Source: UMGS1002 sp050309735 (GTDB lineage Bacteria; Bacillota; Clostridia; Oscillospirales; CAG-272). Taken from it: 24,412 nucleotides of DNA. The notes beneath the pieces were generated by a model. The model worked only from the letters and a program-made list of their open reading frames with translations. It had not been told where the DNA came from and searched no databases. The stretch is from the NCBI GenBank assembly GCA_050309735.1, contig JBNRMS010000010.1, positions 1-24,412 of the forward strand. The letters run 5' to 3'. This document shows positions 20,265 through 24,412 of this stretch, piece by piece. Numbering within the stretch: position 1 is the first letter of the stretch; each line of letters begins with the position of its first letter. The translations under genes were made by a program, and so were the position numbers.

Positions 20265-22454
20265 TTAGTTTTCGTTCCTTCTGCGCTTGGCAACTACGAG
20301 TGTGGCAAGCGAGATAAAGGAAACTGCCATTGCGATAACTACATAGATTGTAGCGTCGCCGGTTGCAGGCTCTTTGAGCTCGGTCTGGTCGTAGGCTCTC
20401 AGAATATCATTTTCGGTGTATTCGTTGATATAACCGGCAACTCTGATATTATCAATAGCGGCCTTAACCCTGCTCGAAACGAAGAATCCGATAGCGAATT
20501 CATTATAGTTTGTCTGTGCTCCCCAGTAGGGGTTCGCGACGACTTCCGATTCAGGATCATTTTCATCGGTGAGGATTGTGGCGGCCTTTGAAACAAGTAT
20601 GTCATTGACATAGAACTCTGGACCTGTCACCTGGTTTACTTCAACCCTTATGCTAAGTGTTCTACCTACAAGCGGAACAGTAGCAGCAAAATTCTCGTCA
20701 TCCGGAGACAGATCAGGAGTCGATGATGTTACGGTAACAAGCGTTGTGCCATCGGTAATTTTGTTGATAAGAGATGTCCGCCCGGCCGCAAGCTGGGCAG
20801 CGGTGTCGTTGTTTCCAGTGAAGAGGTCTGTTCTGGAATCGTCATATGTCGTATACGCATTTCCGCCTATACGTCTTTGCATGTTGCCACGTCCGGCGAC
20901 ACGGAGAATGAAGATATCATAAGAGGTCTTTTCATTGAAGTTATATATGATAGCGGCATATCTTTCGGATTCCTGAGCGTCTAGATATGTAATATCATAT
21001 TCAATAACGTAGTCAGACCTTGCGATTTTCTCCATATTCAGCGACGGATATACCTTAACAACTCCGTCAGTTGCGTTGTAAGTAGTATCGGTATTACCTG
21101 GTCTTGTGATGGCACGATTGCCGTCGGCGTCAACATCAAGGTTGTTGACTATAAGCTGTTCGTCTTTAATCGAATACCTAATGGTGCCGCCATTTGAGAG
21201 ATATTCTGTCATTTCCCAGCCGATTAAGTCAAGGAATTCCTGTGTGTCTCTCTTATAGGCATCAACGTCGTTTTTATCGTACACGATTTCTTCTGTATCC
21301 GCCATGCCGAAGAAGTTCTGCTGATAGACTGTGTAAAGGAAAGAGGTCTCAAGTGTAGGAACTCTGTTCTGTTCATATACAACAGAAGCCTTGGGTGCAG
21401 CGCCGAGAGCGGCAAAGCTTGCGGCCTGCGAGGGGAGAAGAAGACCAGGCGTTGCGTGTTTTATGCAATCCCAATCGCCGAATTTCATATTGCCAGCATT
21501 CTTGCCGATTGCATATGCGCTGGCCTTGTCTGAATACACAAAGTTATGTGTTACATCGGCTTTGGAACCAGTATCGGTAGAGCCCCATTGAGTGTTAGAT
21601 TTATACATTAAGTTCATTTCAGCATCGGCAGTTTCATAGTTCACAACCACGTAGCTTATGCAGTCAGCCATTGTCGATGTGGGAACGTTTTTATCGTTCA
21701 CTTCGATATCCTCGGTTTTAATAATTCCATATGATCTTACCTGGGAATTGTGAAGATTGAAACGTCCGTTAAATCCTGTTGAATCATTGGCTGCCGAGTT
21801 AACACCCCAAGCGTTCTTTGATTGACTCGTCAAGGATCCGAGGGGACCGTAAACAGTAGCAATGTCTGCCTCTTTGCCAGCACTGTAACCATCAACCGCA
21901 AGTACAAGGATATCGTCAAGCGCGTCGCCATACTGATTCATACGAGTGCCTTCAATGAAATCGCTGATTTCAAGGGGTCTTTCAAGCATATATGTAGCTG
22001 TTGCAACAGGATCTCCGATGACAACCCAAATCACAGCGGTTTTGCCCGGCTCAAGGATTGCCGTTTCAGGATTGGTGGGAAAATGATTTCTGAACTCATT
22101 TTCATAAGTTGACGTGGATATGTTTCCGCTTGCGTTGGTGCCCTTCTGAATAATCGGGTTAACCTTATCGAAAACAATATCAGCAGGATCAGCGCCGATC
22201 TCAGCACCGGTCATTCGTTTTCCCTTTGCCAATGAATACTCATAAAGATTAACGGCCTCGGTGCCGGCATTGTAAATCTCTATGTACTCATAACCGTCGG
22301 TTCCGTCTCCGCCGTGGCCGGAAAACCCGGTTGAATCCACCATCACTTCTGTGATGACCAGACCAGGAACTTCGCCTGCCGCACTTGTCGGGAATACTGT
22401 CGCCATCGCCGCGAGCATTACGACAACGAGGACGACCGAAAGAACTTTACGCAT
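20265..22454 (-). CDS. Large cell-surface protein with lamin-tail domain and PATG-type sorting signal
   Basis: The 729-residue protein has a signal peptide (MRKVLSVVLVVVMLAAMATVFPTSA) and a lamin-tail-like domain (about 29-170, LVITEVMVDSTG and GYEYIEIYNAGTEAVNLYEYSLA). A long middle region includes a probable jelly-roll segment (about 480-670, YAAIIYNFNEKTSYDIFILRV). The C-terminus is a sorting-signal-like tail: EPATGD (695-700), hydrophobic helix, then KRRRNEN. Lamin-tail domains are found in secreted nucleases and surface proteins; no nuclease or hydrolase motif was seen here. Sortase linkage to the wall is inferred. The gene has a consensus promoter and its own terminator. SD AAGGAAGG lies 9 nt before the ATG. 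Function is unknown. Confidence 0.85.
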   Translation of the reverse strand: MRKVLSVVLVVVMLAAMATVFPTSAAGEVPGLVITEVMVDSTGFSGHGGDGTDGYEYIEIYNAGTEAVNLYEYSLAKGKRMTGAEIGADPADIVFDKVNPIIQKGTNASGNISTSTYENEFRNHFPTNPETAILEPGKTAVIWVVIGDPVATATYMLERPLEISDFIEGTRMNQYGDALDDILVLAVDGYSAGKEADIATVYGPLGSLTSQSKNAWGVNSAANDSTGFNGRFNLHNSQVRSYGIIKTEDIEVNDKNVPTSTMADCISYVVVNYETADAEMNLMYKSNTQWGSTDTGSKADVTHNFVYSDKASAYAIGKNAGNMKFGDWDCIKHATPGLLLPSQAASFAALGAAPKASVVYEQNRVPTLETSFLYTVYQQNFFGMADTEEIVYDKNDVDAYKRDTQEFLDLIGWEMTEYLSNGGTIRYSIKDEQLIVNNLDVDADGNRAITRPGNTDTTYNATDGVVKVYPSLNMEKIARSDYVIEYDITYLDAQESERYAAIIYNFNEKTSYDIFILRVAGRGNMQRRIGGNAYTTYDDSRTDLFTGNNDTAAQLAAGRTSLINKITDGTTLVTVTSSTPDLSPDDENFAATVPLVGRTLSIRVEVNQVTGPEFYVNDILVSKAATILTDENDPESEVVANPYWGAQTNYNEFAIGFFVSSRVKAAIDNIRVAGYINEYTENDILRAYDQTELKEPATGDATIYVVIAMAVSFISLATLVVAKRRRNEN

Positions 22455-22492
22455 AGGTAAATACCTTCCTTTTTAAATTTTTTGATGGCTTA

Positions 22493-22521
22493 ATTATAAA
22501 CATTTTTTGGCGCGCTGTCAA
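22493..22521 (-). promoter_or_regulatory. Consensus promoter of the lamin-tail surface protein gene
   Basis: On the minus strand TTGACA (22516-22521) and TATAAT (22493-22498) are 17 bp apart. This suggests strong expression. A short palindrome AGGTAAATACCT (22455-22466) covers the space between SD and ATG. Confidence 0.88.
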
Positions 22522-22593
22522 GACCTAAAAAGGCAAATTAGCATTTAAATCAAACATTTTAAGGCCTGTTAAAAAATAATTTACCATACAGAG

Positions 22594-22699
22594 AAAGTTT
22601 ATTCACAGATACGACATCTTTTGATTTGAGCACCGCCCGGTTTTTTTCACCCTTCGGTCACCCTCGGCTCAAGGAATCCTCATCTGTGAACAAATTTAC
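22594..22699. repeat. Long imperfect hairpin element in the intergenic region
   Basis: TTCACAGAT (22602-22610) and ATCTGTGAA (22682-22690) form a 9-bp perfect outer stem; flanking bases extend it imperfectly. Inside, TTGAGC (22626-22631) pairs with GCTCAA (22667-22672). The loop holds a T7 run and the near repeats TCACCCTTCGG and TCACCCTCGG. It may be a small mobile element or a structured RNA; no promoter was assigned to it. Apart from the elements listed separately, 22522-22934 shows nothing coding. Confidence 0.5.
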
Positions 22700-22815
22700 T
22701 CAATATCCAAATTATCTCCTGACGCCGTTGTCATTATATCACCTCTCCAAAATATTGTCAATAGTTTTTTGATTATTTATGGCTAAATTGTAAACAAACT
22801 ATGAATTTCTTTGTA

Positions 22816-22847
22816 TTGCACAAATTTATCTATTAATATTTGTGCAA
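22816..22847. promoter_or_regulatory. Inverted repeat upstream of the dehydrogenase (copy 2)
   Basis: TTGCACAAAT (22816-22825), 12 bp, then ATTTGTGCAA (22838-22847), a perfect 10-bp inverted repeat. It lies about 90 bp upstream of the -35 of the dehydrogenase promoter. A related shorter repeat TGCAAT-N14-ATTGCA (22914-22939) overlaps that -35. Confidence 0.65.
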
Positions 22848-22934
22848 CATTATAGTAAAATCAACAACCTATCGGCCCCGCCCCCCCGATTTGGTGTTAG
22901 TTTACACAAAATCTGCAATTTTCTATTATTAATA

Positions 22935-22963
22935 TTGCAAAAATCACATCGTTATGATAAAAT
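22935..22963 (+). promoter_or_regulatory. Promoter of the Ldh-family dehydrogenase gene
   Basis: TTGCAA (22935-22940) and TAAAAT (22958-22963) are 17 bp apart, with a TGA extended -10. The leader is about 95 nt and has a small stem GCCGT/ACGGC (23036-23048) just before the SD GGAGG. Confidence 0.65.
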
Positions 22964-23064
22964 ATTATTAGCGATTTATTAATTGTCCACTTTTTAACAA
23001 TAATAATTATAAAAGCAAGGACAAAAATTTATAAGGCCGTAAAACGGCATGGAGGAATATAAAA

Positions 23065-24174
23065 ATGGCAAAAACAAACATTGTAGACTGGACCACTATC
23101 ACAAATTTCGTTGTCGACGCATTCGTCGGTTACGGAATCCCGAAGGAAGACGCGATAATCTGCGCCGACATTCTCCTTGAGAGCGACAAGCGCGGTATCG
23201 AGTCGCACGGAGTTAACCGCTTCAAGCCAATCTACCTTGACAGAATTAAGGCCGGCATTCAGAAACCCGTCACAAACATCACGGTAGTCAAAGAAACTGA
23301 AACCACCGCCGTGCTCGACGGAGGCGACGGCATGGGCCAGGTCGTTGGTTATCGCGCCATGAAAATGGCAATCGAAAAGGCAAAGAAATATGGTATGGGC
23401 GGCGTTGCCGTTATGAACTCCTGCCACTATGGAATCGCCGGTTATTACACCTCTATGGCATCAAGAGCCGGTTGCGTCGGAATCACCGGAACAAACGCGC
23501 GCCCCTCGATAGCCCCCACATTCGGCGTTGAAAACATGATGGGAACAAATCCCCTCACCTTCGGCATACCCACAGACGAGGCCTTTGACTTCAGTCTTGA
23601 CTGCGCAACCTCGATTGTTCAGCGCGGCAGAATAGAGTATTATGCAAGAATCGGCAAGGATACACCCGAGGGAATGGTTGTCGGCCGCGACGGCAAGAGC
23701 CACACAGACTCGGTTGCAATCCTTAAAGAGCTTAACTCCGGAGAGGCGGCACTCGCGCCCCTGGGCGGCATCGGCGAGGAGCTTGCCGGCTACAAGGGAT
23801 ACGGTTACGCCGCAACGGTTGAAATCCTCTCGGCAGCCTTCACCGGCAGCCCCTTCATGAAGCAGCTCTCGGGCATCGGCGCGAATGGCGAGAAGATTCC
23901 CTTCCATCTCGGCCACTTCTTCTTTGCTATAGACACAGACCACTTCATGGGCGAGGTCACCTTCCGCAAAACGGCCGGCGACATCTGCCGCGCCCTGCGC
24001 GCCTCCCAAAAGGCACCCGGAGCCGAGCGCATCTATACCGCCGGCGAGAAAGAATTCGAGGTCAGGGTTGAGCGCAAGAACGGTGTTCCGATTAACGACG
24101 CGGTTCAGAAGGAAATGATAGCTATCAGAGATGAGCTTGGCTTGACACAGTATAAATTCCCCTTTGAGGACTAA
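23065..24174 (+). CDS. Ldh2/YiaK-family NAD(P)-dependent dehydrogenase
   Basis: The 369-residue protein is of the malate/L-lactate dehydrogenase family (Ldh2, YiaK, AllD), which uses an unusual NAD(P) fold and reduces 2-keto acids such as 2,3-diketogulonate, or oxidises their hydroxy acids. Signatures are RGIESHG with His48 (43-49), NSCHYGIAGYY with His121 (118-128), and GTNPLTFGIPT (160-170), then GGIGEELAGYKGYG nearer the C-terminus. Length is normal. SD GGAGG lies 9 nt before the ATG. It is transcribed away from the surface-protein gene but shares the inverted repeat motif with the Gfo/Idh/MocA gene, so the two are probably used together in sugar or sugar-acid catabolism. The substrate is not certain. 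Confidence 0.92.
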   Translation: MAKTNIVDWTTITNFVVDAFVGYGIPKEDAIICADILLESDKRGIESHGVNRFKPIYLDRIKAGIQKPVTNITVVKETETTAVLDGGDGMGQVVGYRAMKMAIEKAKKYGMGGVAVMNSCHYGIAGYYTSMASRAGCVGITGTNARPSIAPTFGVENMMGTNPLTFGIPTDEAFDFSLDCATSIVQRGRIEYYARIGKDTPEGMVVGRDGKSHTDSVAILKELNSGEAALAPLGGIGEELAGYKGYGYAATVEILSAAFTGSPFMKQLSGIGANGEKIPFHLGHFFFAIDTDHFMGEVTFRKTAGDICRALRASQKAPGAERIYTAGEKEFEVRVERKNGVPINDAVQKEMIAIRDELGLTQYKFPFED

Positions 24175-24204
24175 AATATTTAACCCGATAAGAAAGAGAT
24201 AAAC

Positions 24205-24236
24205 CCGGGGGAGCTTCTTGAGAGAAGCTCCCCCGG
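24205..24236 (+). terminator. Perfect 14-bp hairpin after the dehydrogenase gene
   Basis: CCGGGGGAGCTTCT (24205-24218) pairs with AGAAGCTCCCCCGG (24223-24236) across TGAG. It lies 30 bp after the stop but has no T run directly after it; CCCCTTTT comes about 9 nt later. The outer 12 bases of each arm equal those of the hairpin at 5311-5342. Confidence 0.65.
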
Positions 24237-24349
24237 AGTATATTCCCCTTTTCCCTCGTGTTCTCTACATTATTATTAATAAGCAGGTAACTATTCAGCA
24301 CAAAGCTGAAAAACGAGCAAAACGACCAAAAGCCCCTTCTGATGTCGTA

Positions 24350-24378
24350 TTTACGAAACTCCTGCTATGATGTATAAT
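24350..24378 (+). promoter_or_regulatory. Candidate promoter of the gene at the right edge
   Basis: TATAAT (24373-24378) with TTTACG (24350-24355) 17 bp upstream. The next start codon is about 28 bp downstream. A short stem TTCAGC/GCTGAA lies upstream at about 24294-24310. Confidence 0.6.
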
Positions 24379-24405
24379 AAAGCCAAGGACAGCGGGAGGT
24401 ATGGT

Positions 24406-24412
24406 ATGAGCA
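24406..24412 (+). CDS. Start of a truncated gene at the window edge
   Basis: GGGAGG (24394-24399) is followed 6 nt later by ATGAGCA, which begins Met-Ser and leaves the window. An ATG at 24401 is only 1 nt from the SD and is less likely. Nothing can be said about the product. Confidence 0.55.

Noticed and set aside
22594..22699. 6S RNA
   Set aside because: The hairpin is only about 100 nt, lacks a convincing central bubble and has no assigned promoter or terminator.
22455..23064. CRISPR array or repeat-spacer unit in the large intergenic region
   Set aside because: The repeats seen are inverted pairs and single copies; there are no regularly spaced direct repeats.
23461..24009. 182-codon minus-strand open frame opposite the Ldh-family gene
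   Set aside because: Antisense to a well-conserved dehydrogenase, with no promoter, SD or recognisable domain.

Overview
The window reads as chromosomal DNA of a Gram-positive Clostridia-type bacterium (Bacillota), probably an uncultured anaerobe. The signs are a tRNA-Trp T-box leader, a TOPRIM protein of the RNase M5 type, HPr kinase/phosphorylase, an ECF transporter S component, lipobox lipoproteins, surface proteins with C-terminal anchors, strong Shine-Dalgarno (SD) sequences and several near-consensus TTGACA-17-TATAAT promoters. The genus cannot be fixed from sequence alone. No phage, integrase, transposase, CRISPR array, rRNA or tRNA gene was seen.

Left part (1-5.3 kb): guaA (minus); a divergent T-box-controlled stand-alone tryptophan synthase beta chain (trpB2 type); a convergent metal-dependent cyclase/kynurenine-formamidase-like hydrolase; and a divergent ECF S component. 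An intergenic region at 5.3-5.65 kb follows, holding a shared hairpin and a cluster of small REP-like palindromic units.

Central part (5.65-13.2 kb): a minus-strand operon read in the order parvulin-like lipoprotein, membrane-anchored putative TIM-barrel protein, U32 peptidase-family protein, uppP and RNase M5-like protein. This looks like an envelope and RNA-maintenance unit. It diverges from hprK, which is followed by a tiny hydrophobic reading frame with an odd start situation. Next comes a flavin reductase plus ferritin operon (redox and iron) behind a consensus promoter.

Right part (13.2-24.4 kb): an accessory carbohydrate and surface region. On the minus strand are a LacI regulator, an orphan solute-binding lipoprotein, a beta-solenoid/MucBP surface protein, a sugar isomerase-like TIM barrel, a Gfo/Idh/MocA oxidoreductase and a large lamin-tail-domain surface protein with a PATG-type sorting signal. 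On the plus strand is an Ldh2/YiaK-type dehydrogenase. Two copies of an inverted repeat (TTGCACAAAT-N12-ATTTGTRCA) and one half-site lie upstream of three of these genes and suggest a shared regulon. The window ends at the start codon of a further plus-strand gene.

The most interesting leads are the shared inverted repeat in the sugar/dehydrogenase region, the hprK stop codon set up like a recoding site in front of a membrane tail, the REP-like palindrome family with an exact core match inside the U32 gene, and the two different surface-anchor types.
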